This document shows positions 1-10,200 of a DNA stretch of 64,000 nucleotides, piece after piece (positions within the stretch are counted from its first letter, which is position 1; every line of letters begins with the position of its first letter). The notes beneath the pieces were generated by a model that made no database searches, had not been told where the DNA came from, and worked only from the letters and a program-made list of their open reading frames with translations. The position numbers were made by a program, and so were the translations under genes. This stretch comes from Closterium sp. NIES-65 (lineage: Eukaryota; Streptophyta; Zygnematophyceae; Desmidiales; Closteriaceae): positions 248,001 to 312,000 of the forward strand of contig CANXME010002185.1 in the NCBI GenBank assembly GCA_948144175.1, written 5' to 3'.

Positions 1-689
1 TTCCCGCTCGCGCCCAACCAATCTGCGAACTTGTAAAAAAACTAAAACCCAATCGGAATCGGATGCGGTTTGGGAACGGATCAACCCTAAACACCTGGCG
101 AGTTACGTGGTTAGGTTGACCATCCGAAAATGCATCCAGCTTCTTTTTGGGTTTCATTTTGTTTTGGCGGGAGTTTCATCTGTGACCATTCGCGTTTTTT
201 TTACCAGTTGATTGTGACTGATTCCGTGAGACGCTTTATCAGTCGCGTGAAAACACCCTTTGCAGTGACCGTACCCTTTGTTTTTCATCAAAAATGTTTT
301 TGAGTCCCATGATGGTTATAAACGGCATATTCTCCCGAATTTGTATTGGGCCTGGTGTTTTTTGTGGTCTTTTACACAGCGTATCTTATATTCGATTTCT
401 GAGAGGACACTGACAAAGGTCGATATTTCATTCAAGCAAACCTGATTGGCTTGACCGTTCCGTCTCCAGATTTCCTATTGGACAATAGGTTCCTCGTCGT
501 TCTCAAGGGATGTTTTGAACTTGTGTTGGGTGGGAGTCATATTCCTTATTTCAACAAGGGTTCAGTCTGGCCTGCAACGGTCTAAAGAGGTGAAATAAAT
601 TAACCGTTCTCGATAGTGTTATAGTATGAGCCCAAACCATTACTGTAGTTCAGTAGCATGAACCACTGCCTGTGTAATTGTTTTTTAGA
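1..689. other. Upstream flank without recognisable gene
   Basis: I see no coding exon, RNA gene or transposon end here. Open frames are short and none resembles a known domain. Confidence 0.5.
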
Positions 690-905
690 GGCTTCTTCCA
701 GCAAGCCAGACTGATTAGGGCGACGTCAGGTTGTACAACTTTTTGTACGCCCTCTCCAGTAAATTTTGTTTCAACACGGTGAAGAGCGGTAATCGTCCTG
801 AACCGTTTATCACCGTGTTGGACCGTCCTGAACCGTGATACAGGAACTGTAAGCGCGTGTGAAATGTATAACCTGACGTCGCCCTTAGTGTGGCTGGAAT
901 CTCTG
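690..905. repeat. MITE-like imperfect inverted repeat
   Basis: The arms 716-736 and 866-887 are inverted copies (core AGGGCGACGTCAGGTT, about 19 of 21 positions matching). Weaker symmetry continues outwards to a shared TTCCAGC near 697 and 895. The roughly 130-bp interior has a second smaller inverted repeat (CACGGTGA near 776, TCACCGTG near 810). No coding capacity and no clear target-site duplication were seen, so a miniature inverted-repeat element is only a suggestion. Confidence 0.4.
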
Positions 906-1148
906 AGTGACCAGTTACCATTCATTTGGGCCGCTCATTTGATCCTCACGTTTCTTAGCCACGTTTCTTAGCCATTACCTCGTCCGTAACAAGCAGGAAT
1001 GCCTTCGTTAGATTCGACGCTGTGCTTTCTTACGTTGCTAATTCTCGATTGTCGCTTGTGTCTCGATTGTTAGAACGCGGCATCACTCTGCGAAAGGGGT
1101 AGGGGGAAAAGGCGAAAGCAGCGGCAAAGGTTCAGCCGCGCCGCGGTC
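906..1148 (+). promoter_or_regulatory. Presumed promoter and 5' leader of the C2 gene
   Basis: This is the only sequence between the inverted repeat and the start codon at 1149. I see no convincing TATA box. The last 60 bases are purine-rich and then GC-rich, and the start context is GGTCATGG, with G at +4. Assignment rests on position only. Confidence 0.3.
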
Positions 1149-4100
1149 ATGGCTTCTGGCTGGCTAGACGTCACGGGTGAGAAATTAATCACTCAGTCAG
1201 AATATAGAGTTCAGGGATGCAGTCATTGGTACGTGATTATTTGCCAAAAAGGAGCACGGGATGTCGCGAACGTAGCTAACGGAAACGTCGCCTCAGGCTT
1301 CGGTGAACGTAGGTCAGACGAAATATCGAATGTCGTTACAGGCAGTGAATGACGGATGTGACGTCAGACGTGAGGGATTATTTAATGTCGTCAGACGTCA
1401 GACATCACGGCGCACGGAACTTCCAGGAAGGTAAAGAAGTCGTATGATCCCGAGCGCCGCTGGAGTAGTTTTACAAACGCGTTGACTCGTTGACCGTCGC
1501 TCTCTGCTCGTCGCTCTGGAGTGTTTTTGAGAATTCTCAAAAACACTCTGCAGTCGTATGATCCCGAGCGCCGCTGGAATAGTTTTACAAACTCCTTGAC
1601 TCGTTGACCGTCGCTCTCTGCTCGTCGCTCTGGACTCCAAGTCGTTGGCCTCTATTCGTTACTCGTTGGTCGTTATTTTATCGTTTTGGAGTAAGCGGAA
1701 AATCAGTCCCTTATTGGAAAACACACTCCACACTTTTATGACAAAAAGGAACATACAAGCAAGCTCAGTACTTTACCTATTCCTTTCCTATCTCTCCTCC
1801 CCCCTCCCCCCCCCGCAATCCCCTCTCCCAACCCCCCCCCCCCCCCCCCCCCCCCCCTTCTTTTCCTCGCGGTTTGCCATGTGGCACCAGTGGTGGGCTG
1901 CAAGGATCTAGATGACGTGGAGTTGTACGGGAAGCAGGACCCTTACGTAGTGTTAAAGCATGGTAACCAGCAGCACCGCACCAAGACACACCAGGGTAAG
2001 TTGCTTCAATAGGGGACATGGAGGCGTGCAGCAAGCAAGCAAGCAGTACCCTTACTTGGTGTTACAGTAATAGTATGGTATCCAGCAGCACCGCATGGTG
2101 ATTCTCCAAGGTAGGCCCAAGGTAGGCTGCTTGCGGCGATGCTTCGTATGTGAGACATGGGGCAGGCAAGCAAGCAAGCAGTCGTGTTTTGAGTCGACTC
2201 AAAACACAGCAAGCAAGCAAGCAGTGCCCGTACTTGGTGTTACAGTATTAGCATGGTAACCAACAGCATTGCATGAAGATTCACCAAGGTATGTTGCTTC
2301 CAAAAATGCTTCATATATGAGGCATGGCGAAGGGTGAGGCAAACACTCAATCGAGCAAGACCCTTCCCCTCCCTGTTTTTCACCTCCCCTGCCCTTGTTC
2401 GTCCCTACAGACGGCCACACCACCCCTGTGTGGAACGAGACGTTTCAGCTGCAGCTGAGGCCAGAGATGCAAGCAGGCAGTCACTGTTATCCTAAGGTCC
2501 TCTCTTCTCCTTCTCCATCTCCTCTTCCCTCGTTCGTCCCTACAGACGGCCACACCACCCCTGTGTGGAACGAGACGTTTCAGCTGCAGCTGAAGGCCGG
2601 TGTCAGCACCTTGGAATGCCATGTATGGGACAAGAACAAGCGCAGGGATGTTCTGATTGGCAACTGCTCGTACGTACCCGCTGCCTGCACTTATAGTAAT
2701 TCCTGAGGGTGTTTTCAGCTGCAGCTGAGGGCAGGTGTCAGCGCCTTGGAATGCCATGTATGGGACAAGAACAGGCACAGGCCCGCAGGGACGTTCTGAT
2801 TGGCCACTGCTCGTACGTACCCCCTCCTGCCCTGCCTTTTGTGATTCGTTGGTCGGTACCTGTATGAGAAATGATCCATCCATCCATCCATCCATCCATC
2901 CATCCATCCATCCATCCATCCATCCATCCATCCATCCATCCATCCATCCATCCATCCATCCATCCATCCATCCATCCATCCATCCATCCATCCATCCATC
3001 CATCCATCCATCCATCCATCCATCCATCCATCCATCCGTCCGTCCGTCCGTCCATCCATCGCTCCTAGAACCAGCCATTCTTGGTGCGTTTTGGGTCTCG
3101 AAACGCCTCGGACCGTCCATAGTGTGTGTTGATCCTTTTCCAACAGCATTTAATGCCTCGGACCGTCCATAGTGGGTCTTGAAAATCCTCGGACAGTCCT
3201 TGTGTTTTGATTCTTTTCCAACAGCTTTTAACATTTCTGGGTTTGTAAGACCAGAGACGTCTTGAAACGTCCTTAGTTGGCTATCATGTCAAATCGAAAG
3301 CATAGTGCTCAACCCTTTGATCATATCGCCCGCATAGGTTTTCTCATATTGAACAGTCAACCAGCACTGCACTGGCAGCAGAAATCTTTGTTCATGTGGC
3401 TCCTCAATAACGCATTTTGCATCCCCCCTTTCCTGTTTTCCTTGCACTGACTCCTAACTTTCATTCAGAGTGAACTTCCAGCCAGCACTGACAGCAGAGC
3501 AGGAATATTCGCCGTTCGACACTAACGCGTTTAACGTCTCCCCTTTTTCTTTTCTTCCTTGCACTGACTCCTACATTTCGATCAGAGTGAAATTTCAGCC
3601 AGCACTGACAGCAGAGCAGAAATATTCGTCCCGCAGCATGCCCTTCAGTTCGTGTCTCCCCCTTTGTTTTTCTTCCTTGCACTGTCTCCTAAATTTCGTT
3701 CAGGGTGAACTTCCAGCCAGCACTGACAACACAAGTGTGGGACATGTGGCACCCACTCTTCACTAAGAAGCAAAAGTATGGCATTTCTGGTTCATTCCAT
3801 GTGCATTTCTGGTTCCGAAGGCCCTTTCAGAAACTTAATTCTGTCCACTTGCCCTTTTTTTTTTTTTGCGACATCTCGAAGTTTTTTTCTGCCAGCCTCC
3901 CTTCCTTACGTCTTTCCAGCCTGGCGAGACTCAAACATGCACTTACTCTACTCATTTCTTTCCCTCTGCTGCTCCTGGCATTTTTATGCAGGCAAAGGGC
4001 TTGTTCAGGTGCCTCAAAACTCCTCCCTACGTCGTTTTTTCCCTGTGCTGCTCTTGGGATTGCTTTGCAGGCAAAAGGGTTATATTCGTCTCGTTCTGAA

Positions 4101-4341
4101 GTATATCCCTGTAAGGCGTACCTGTTATCATGTTCCCTAACTTGTTCTGTGTATTTGTTTTGATTCCACATCTAAATGTCATTTCCCCAGCGAATCGTCA
4201 CTCAATGGATGTTTGACTGTATCATTATTCTTTGTGATTTATTTTCTTTTCTATTCTTTTTTTTTCCTTAATTCTTTTACTCTTTGGCCCTGTCCCAGCG
4301 GAACGCATCCGCGCCTCCTTCTACCATACATTCCTCAACGG

Positions 4342-4373
<32 letters not shown>

Positions 4374-5780
4374 CCAGGAGCAGCAGCAGCAGCAGGAGCA
4401 GGAACAGCAGCAGGAGGAGCAGCAGGAGCAGCAAGAGCACGTGTTCCCCTCCCTGATCACTACACCTCATCACCACGGCAGCAGTCCTCTCAACCCCACG
4501 CCTTTCCCCCACCCCAATCACTCTATCCCCCTCCGCCACAGCCAGTTTCTGAACCAGCTCAATTACCAGACCAGACCCATCTGTACCCATCCCCTTACCC
4601 CTCTCTGCCACACAGCCCGCGTTCCCAGCCACCCTCCTCCCCTTCCTTCCACACCCAGTCTCCCTCCCACTCGTCCCACCTTTCCTCCTCATCAGACTCC
4701 CCGTCCTCCTCGTTCCACAGCCAGTACTCATTCTCAGACTCGGCTTTCTCCTTCCAGCACCAGGAGTCGGCACCTAGTCGTCTCTACCCTCCTTCTCCTC
4801 TCGCTCCTTCTCCTCTTGGTGCTGCTGGTGCTGGGGTTGCTGCTGCCGCTGCTGCTGGTGCTGCTGGTGGTAATTATGCCGACTACCCTTATGGTGGTGG
4901 TGCTGCTGATGCAGCTCCACCTCCTCCTTCTGCTGCTTCTTCTACCTACTCCAGTATTGACTACCCAAGAGTACATTCCAGTGGACCCCCATCCGCCCCC
5001 CCTCTGTCTCCCCCTCACTCTCCTGTCCCTTCCCCACCCCGCTCCCCTCCACCCACTCACTCCTACAACTACCCCCCTCAGCCGACAGCAACTCCACCCC
5101 CCTCTGCTCCTCTCACACACCCCTACAGCTGCCCCCGCCAGCCCACAGCAACACAGGTATCCCAAGCCCAACACCACTCCCCAGGAGCAGGAGTGGGCTC
5201 ATTTGAGCGTACAAGGGAGGGTAGTGGAGCAGGCATAGGAGGGGATGCAGCAGCCGTTGCAGCAGTTGGGGCAGCTATGGGCGCTCTTGCAATCGGTGGT
5301 ACTTCAGCAGGAGGAGGAGGAGCGCCACCAGCAGCAGCACCACCAGCCCACCACCCTCCTCCCCAGTCTCCATCCCAAAACCCATATCCTCCCCCATCCT
5401 CTTCCTCCTCTCAAGGCGCCTATCCCCCTTCCTCTCAAAACGCGTATCCTCCTCCTCCCTCCCCTCAAGGCTCTTATCCTCCTCCCCCACCTCCTTCCCA
5501 GTCCGCATATCTTCCCCCTCCCGCTCCCTCTCAATCCGCATATCCTCCCCCCCCATCTCAGGGCGCTTACCCTCCCACCCCGTACGGTTACCCCCCCTCT
5601 TCTCAAAACCCTCCTTACGGATACCCCGGTTACCCCCCACCTTCTCAAGCTCCCCCCTATGGGTACCCCTACGCCCCTCCTCCTGCCCCATATGGCCATC
5701 CTCCTCCTCCTGCTTCCTACACCCCTCCTCCAGCCCCGTATGGCTATGGTGCTGCCCCTTGGGGGTATTACTCTCACTAG
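1149..5780 (+). CDS. C2-domain protein, SRC2-like, Pro/Gly/Tyr-rich tail
   Basis: Six exons in one phase: 1149-1176, 1891-1995, 2546-2669, 3704-3775, 4071-4110 and 4299-5780 (TAG), giving 616 residues. All introns are GT-AG. Residues 1-123 form one C2 domain: start MASGWLDV, then KDLDD (14-18), GKQDPYV (23-29) with the loop-1 aspartates, PVWNETF (50-56), VWDKNKRRD (71-79) with the loop-3 aspartates, WHPLF (101-105) and [10 protein letters not shown] (112-121). The tail (124-616) is low complexity: poly-Ala with Gln-codon-like repeats at first, then Ser/Pro, then repeated PYGYP-like units. Plant SRC2 and related small C2 proteins bind membranes in a calcium-dependent way and act in stress and trafficking; that role is inferred. 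The short exon 1 was chosen because it supplies the missing first strand and joins in phase. Intron repeats make the exon choice less certain for exons 3-5, where decoy copies exist. Confidence 0.85.
1359..1403. promoter_or_regulatory. Paired TGACGTCA / AGACGTCA motifs in intron 1
   Basis: A perfect TGACGTCA palindrome at 1359-1366 and a related CAGACGTCAGAC near 1392-1403 lie in intron 1. TGACG/ACGT cores are typical bZIP binding sites in plants. Regulation of the C2 gene through them is inference. Confidence 0.3.
1439..1634 (+). repeat. 82-bp direct repeat in intron 1 with a central palindrome
   Basis: Copies 1439-1520 and 1553-1634 differ at only a few positions. The 32-base spacer is almost entirely a perfect 30-bp palindrome at 1519-1548 (arm GAGTGTTTTTGAGAA, centre AATT). 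Confidence 0.9.
1832..1857 (+). repeat. Run of 26 C in intron 1
   Basis: An uninterrupted C tract inside a C/T-rich stretch 34 bases upstream of exon 2. It may belong to the polypyrimidine tract of that acceptor. The exact length is likely unreliable in any assembly. Confidence 0.9.
1929..2336 (+). repeat. Exon 2 with two degenerate downstream copies
   Basis: The exon 2 segment plus its donor (ACCCTTAC, CCAGCAGCACCGCA, then GTAAGTTGCTTC) reappears at about 2044-2125 and 2219-2300. Those copies keep the splice-donor neighbourhood (GTAGGC and GTATGTTGCTTC) but lose the reading frame. Each copy is separated from the next by a (GCAA)n stretch. Confidence 0.75.
2184..2207. repeat. Perfect 24-bp palindrome in intron 2
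   Basis: The arm is GTGTTTTGAGTC and the centre TCGA. It lies between two identical 17-bp GCAAGCAAGCAAGCAGT stretches at the joint of the second and third exon 2 copies. The arm closely matches that of the 1519-1548 palindrome. Confidence 0.9.
2393..2822 (+). repeat. Exon 3 flanked by two partial copies
   Basis: The acceptor and first 45 bases of exon 3 occur at 2393-2458 (5' copy) and again at the exon used in the model (2531-2669). The second half, from TTCAGCTGCAGCTGA to the donor CTCGTACGTACC, recurs at 2714-2822. The 5' copy is nearly identical to the real exon start and is in the same frame, so an alternative acceptor is possible. Confidence 0.85.
2873..3061 (+). repeat. (CATC)n microsatellite in intron 3
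   Basis: About 45 tandem CATC units with four CGTC variants near the 3' end. The long open frames this creates on both strands are repeat artefacts. Confidence 0.98.
3106..3231 (+). repeat. Degenerate tandem repeat in intron 3
   Basis: CCTCGGACCGTCCATAGTG occurs twice (near 3108 and 3152), a weaker third copy follows near 3190, and CTTTTCCAACAGC is repeated near 3135 and 3212. No function is apparent. Confidence 0.7.
3441..3775 (+). repeat. Exon 4 preceded by two pseudo-exon copies
   Basis: The acceptor plus TGAACTTCCAGCCAGCAC occurs at 3469-3511, 3596-3638 and 3704 onward, each after a CTTGCACTGACTCCTA polypyrimidine block. Only the third copy runs into the WHPLF strand and a usable donor at 3776, so it was taken as the exon. 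Confidence 0.85.
3962..4110 (+). repeat. Exon 5 preceded by one pseudo-exon copy
   Basis: The branch and acceptor region GCTGCTC.TGG.ATT..T..GCAG followed by GGCAAA.GG occurs at about 3968-4000 and again at 4048-4080. The second copy encodes the last C2 strand. Confidence 0.75.
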
Positions 5781-6076
5781 AGCAACCAGCCTGTGATGGT
5801 GGTGCATGGCCATGGGCACCATGGTACGTGCATTAGGTATGTGCATGGAACAACATGGTATTCATATCGCCCTCCTCCTGCGCTGTATTCCTATGGTGCT
5901 ACCCCTTGGGGGTATTATTCTCACTCGAGCAACCAGCCAGTGGTGGTGGTGCATGGCCATAGGCATCATGGTACGTGTGTGGAAGGAATATAATATTATG
6001 TGCCTTGAGGGTACTATTCTCACTACAGCACTCAGCCTGTGGTGGTGGTGCACGGTTATGGGTATCATGGTACGTG
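5734..6076 (+). repeat. Three tandem copies of the C2 gene 3' end
   Basis: Copies at about 5734-5826, 5882-5976 and 6001-6076 share GGGGGTATTA, TTCTCAC, the CAGCC(T/A)GTG.TGGTGGTGCA block and CATGGTACGTG. The codon that is the TAG stop at 5778-5780 reads TCG in copy 2 and TAC in copy 3. Confidence 0.85.
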
Positions 6077-6674
6077 CATCACGCATTATTTTACATGATC
6101 CAGGCATCCTGGTATTTGCATTTGGCATTGTGAGACGTGAAATTTATGCATTACTAATGCCGTTCTCTTCTGTAGGCCCCATACTTATCGGTAACATGGT
6201 GTTGTGCAATGTCTTGTCCTGATACATGGCAATGTGGCGCCATTGTTGACTCGCCCTGTAAAAATCCGGTGATCTGATTACCTGGTTCACAGTCCCTTCT
6301 TTTGTGTCGTGTTCTCTTTGTCCTCAAAACAATCCATTTGCATGCGTTAACGATTTCCTTCAAGTAGTATGTTTCTCTAACCTTTGTATTGTCTGTTGGT
6401 ATGGTCGTTGAGTTCAGGTAACTTTGGAAAACACAATGACTACGAAGGTTTCAAAGGCAGATTCTTCTTCAAGTAATGCTCGCCATTCCTTGCTTGTTAC
6501 GAGTGCAATTCAGTGATCGAACGAGGATTGCACTATCGAAGCAAGGGTACAATGAGCGAAGGCATGAGCGAAGAATCTATAGCGAAACTACAGTGGTAAC
6601 GGTAATAGACTGTGGTTGTCGCGCGTTGGGCCAGGGACTGAGGTTTGGGAAAATGTCGAAGCGGAGGCCCGGAG
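6077..6674. other. 3' flank of the C2 gene, nothing recognised
   Basis: No exon, transposon end or RNA gene that I can support. The region ends at the left border of the nested transposons. Confidence 0.5.
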
Positions 6675-6776
6675 TGTCGAGAGTAAAGGGAAAAGGTGGG
6701 TGCACTATCGAGAAAGTTGGGTACAAGTAACAAAAAAGTATACCCTACATTAGCTACCCCATTAAAGCCTACATTG
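6675..6776 (-). repeat. Copia G 3' LTR, first piece
   Basis: Begins with TG at 6675. From about 6715 it aligns with the reverse complement of the family 2 LTRs (GTTGGGTACAA, then CTACCCCA and AGCCTACA). With 24302-24329 it totals 130 bp, equal to the copia B LTR. It ends with the presumed hAT target duplication ctacattg (6769-6776). Confidence 0.65.
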
Positions 6777-6780
6777 AATG

Positions 6781-6793
6781 TAGGCCCTCAGAT
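6781..6793. repeat. hAT left terminal inverted repeat
   Basis: TAGGCCCTCAGAT, matching 12 of 13 positions with the inverted right end at 24281-24293. Copia A inserted only 6 bases further in. Confidence 0.65.
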
Positions 6794-6799
6794 TGGTTT

Positions 6800-7239
6800 T
6801 GTTGGGCTGAGATAGCCCCTTAGGATCTTTGCAAGGGATAACTTTAGGTGAAGTAGTTGTAATAGCGGAAGCGTTTAGTGAAGAATTTGAACCGACCTTG
6901 CACTGGTGTGTGAGAGCAAAGTTGATTGAATTAAACAAGCAAATACAAGGAGTTATATAAGAGTACAGGGAATACGAATAGATATGTAGATAACTGTATT
7001 GCTGTTGCGGTTCGATACAGTGCGACTCGGGCAACTGCTCTGTAGCGAGTCAGTTGTGTGTCCTTAACTGTCGCGCTGTAATTGTCGAGTCAAAGGTCAG
7101 CGACCTTTGACTTTCTCGTAACCTCCAGGCGGTTACCCTAACCTCCGAGGTTGACTTGATGCTCCGATTGGGACTGCTTCGCTTGGTGCCTTGGGTTTTG
7201 ATACGACAGAAGCGCACTTAGGACTTATTGTTTCCAACA
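6800..7239 (-). repeat. Copia A 3' LTR
   Basis: 440 bp, TG...CA ends. A TATA-like CTTATATAAC (- strand) lies at about 6954-6964, the likely promoter box. The gag-pol stop codon lies inside this LTR (7218-7220). Confidence 0.95.
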
Positions 7240-10200
7240 CTCCCCTTCGCTTCTGGAGTGTCGCTGCTGGTGACGTGGCCTTGTCCAGTCAGCATCATGC
7301 AGTATTCGAACTTCTGCTTTCCGAGTTTCTTGGTCAAGTAATCGGCTGCCATCTCGGATGTTGGGCAGTATGACAGATCGAGTTTCCCCTTTTCTATCTC
7401 GTCCTTCACGAAGAAATAGCGCAGGGCGATGTGTTTCGTCCTGTTTGCGAAGCCGTTTTTGTTGGCGATGCGAATTGCTGACTGGTTGTCGCAGAACACG
7501 GTGAAGCTGGGTAACTCGGCTAGCTTCGCTTCTTCCAGTAGTTCGCGAAGGTAAAGTCCCTCCTTGGTGGCTGAGCAGAGTGCAATATATTCTGCTTCTG
7601 CTGAAGATAGTGCGATTAACTCCTGCTTGCTCGACTGCCAGGAGATAGGACCGATAGGCTCAAGGCGGTAGACATAGCCGGTGCGTGAGCGCCTGTTGTC
7701 GGTGTCGCCGGCGTGATCGGCGTCGACGTAGCCGATTAGCTTAGTTGGTGTAGCTGCGCTCTTGTGGTAGGTTAGCCCGATCGTCGCGGTGCTGACGAAG
7801 TAGTGGAGAGCGCGATCAAGTTCCGCCAGGTGTTCAGCTTCAGGCTTCTTGAGATAGGTGGCGAGCTGACTTGCGGAGTAGGATAAGTCAGGGCGGCAGG
7901 TGACGGCGGCGAATAGCAGGCATCCGAGCTTCTTCTGATAGTCGCGTATGCCGGCGGGCTTGAGTAGAGTAGTTCGTTCCTTCTCGGTTCCTGATGTATA
8001 GCGGTAAGGCGTGGAGATGGCGCTTGGTGTGAGGCTGAAGCGTTTCGCGATGGTGTCGGCGTATTTCTCGGCGCTTAGATAGATGGCGTTTTCTTCTTCG
8101 CGGATGTTGAGCCCGAGGTACTGTGTAACGGTGGAGGAGACCGTGAGCGTGAGATCTTTCTGGAGCTCTCCTTCGAACCACGTGGCGATGCCGTCGGTCG
8201 ACCCAATGTAGAGGAGATCGTCCACGTAGACGATCAGGAGAACGTAGTCGCTTCCCTTGGTGAGGCGGTACATGCCTTGGTCGTGAGGTAGTTGACTAAA
8301 GCCGATGCGGATGAGACGGACGTGCAGGTACTGCTGCCACAGTCGCGGTGCTTGCTTGATCCCGTAGAGCGACTTAAGTAGTTGACAGATTCGGTTGGGT
8401 TCGCCGTGGGAACCGTGCGGGAGCTCGACGTAGATTTCTGCATCCACAGGTGCGTAGAGGAAGGCATTCGCTACGTCGATCTGCCGTAACTTCTTCTTCT
8501 TCATGGCGGCAATGGCGAGGAGAATTCGGAGTGACGTGTGGCGGCTGACTGGAGCAAAGGTCTCGGTGAAGTCTCGTCCTTGCTCTTGGTCGAATCCACG
8601 TACGACCCAGCGTGCTTTGATTTTTTCGATCGTGCCGTCTGCTTTCGTCTTGATGCGGAAGACCCATTTCCCGGTAAGGATGGTTTTGTTCCGTGCCACG
8701 CTTACGGGAACAACCTTCCAAGTGTTGCGTTCCTCTAATGCCTTCAGTTCTCTATCCATGGCTTCACGCCATTTCTCCCTGTGTTCCCCCCCCAGAGCCT
8801 GCTGAACCGTTGCAGGCTCCTGAGGAAGCGAGCTGCGTGTGTTCCCGTGGACTGCGGTGACGAGGCCGAGGATTTGCAGCCCAGTCTGTGAGTATCGAGG
8901 GAGTTCTGGATCCTCGGGATAAGCTGCTTCGTCTCCCGCTTCTGGATCAGGGATGAAATTCGGTCCTATCCTTTCTGCTTCATTTGTGTTGACGGTTGCA
9001 GGTGTTACGTAACCGGTGTCGGCGAAGTGGTAGAAGACTTCGGCGTTGTTACTGTCGCGAGGATTTTCTTCGTCCATGGGCACGTTGACGGAGCAGTACG
9101 GGAGAGGTCCGGCTTCTGCCGATGCGTTGTCAACATTCTGCTCGTCCCAGTCTGCTTCATCCGCTGCTGATGCGAAGGCTCGGTCACCACGAAAACCACT
9201 GGTGAGGTCCCGATTCTCGTGCAAGTTGGCGAGGTACGTCTGAAGGGTGAGTCTTTCGTAGAAGATCACGTCACGTGCTGCTACTGTTTCCTTTGTGTGG
9301 ACGTCGAAGATTCTCCATGCGTTGTAATTTTTCTCGATGCCGAGGTGTAGTCCCCACTGTGCCCGTTGCGAAAATCTTCCCGCTCGTGCTTCTGGGGGTC
9401 TGTACTGTACCATGCACCCGAAAACTCGTAACATTTTCGTGCTGCCCTGCTTCCCTGTCCACAGCAGATGCGGTGATGCGTTGTTCGGGAGTGACGACGA
9501 CGACAACAAGTTGTGCAGCATGACAGCGTGGTCCATTGCTGCTGGCCACTGGTGGTTGGGTAGCCGCATGCCACGTAACAGTTTGCGCATGCTGTTCTGC
9601 AGGGTCCTGTTCAGTCGTTCTGCAACACCTTGCTGCTGATATGCGTAGGGAAGGGAGAGGAGTTGCTTGATCCCCCTTTCCGCCAAGAACTGCTTGAAGC
9701 GGTGAGAGGTGTACTCGCCACCTCCGTCTGACTGGAAAATTTTTAGTTGTGTTCCAGACTCTCTCTCTGCTATCGGTAGCCAGGCGGCGAATGCTGCGAG
9801 TGCCATGTCGCGGCTGGGTAGGTTGCGATGCCAGACGTATCGAGTGGCGGCGTCGATGAAGGTGATGGTGTAGTTGTAGTTGACTTGTCCTGGTTCGCGA
9901 TTGTAGAGGATGTCGCTGTAGACTTTTTCGAGTGGTGCGTACGCTGGAGCGCTCGGGTTGTGATGTGAAGCAAACGGTCGATGAGGTAAGTCAGCTTCGG
10001 GACATATAAGGCAAGTCCCTCGTGCCTTCTGGAGTTCTCTGCCATCGGGTAGAAGTAGAGAATCTTTGTCAAGGACTCCTGCTCTTATCGTGTTATTCAA
10101 AACCGTGTTGCTTGGATGTCCTGTTCGTGCGTGCCAGATCTCTTCAGAGGCGCGGTGTCCAGGTGAACGCTGATATGCGTCGGAGTTGGAGTAAAAGCTG

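Noticed and set aside
650..1352. Short frames upstream of and over exon 1
   Set aside because: They overlap the inverted repeat or run past the exon 1 donor; only the 28-base exon 1 fits the C2 start.
2380..3234. Long open frames across the (CATC)n tract on both strands
   Set aside because: They exist because a tetranucleotide repeat has no stops in any frame; no domain and no splice support.
3469..3638. The two upstream exon 4 copies as real additional exons
   Set aside because: They run into unrelated sequence without an evident donor and would break the last C2 strands; cDNA could overturn this.
4321..5846. Antisense and shifted frames inside the last C2 exon (Leu-, Arg- and Pro-rich)
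   Set aside because: Shadows of the low-complexity tail; the chosen frame alone continues the C2 domain.
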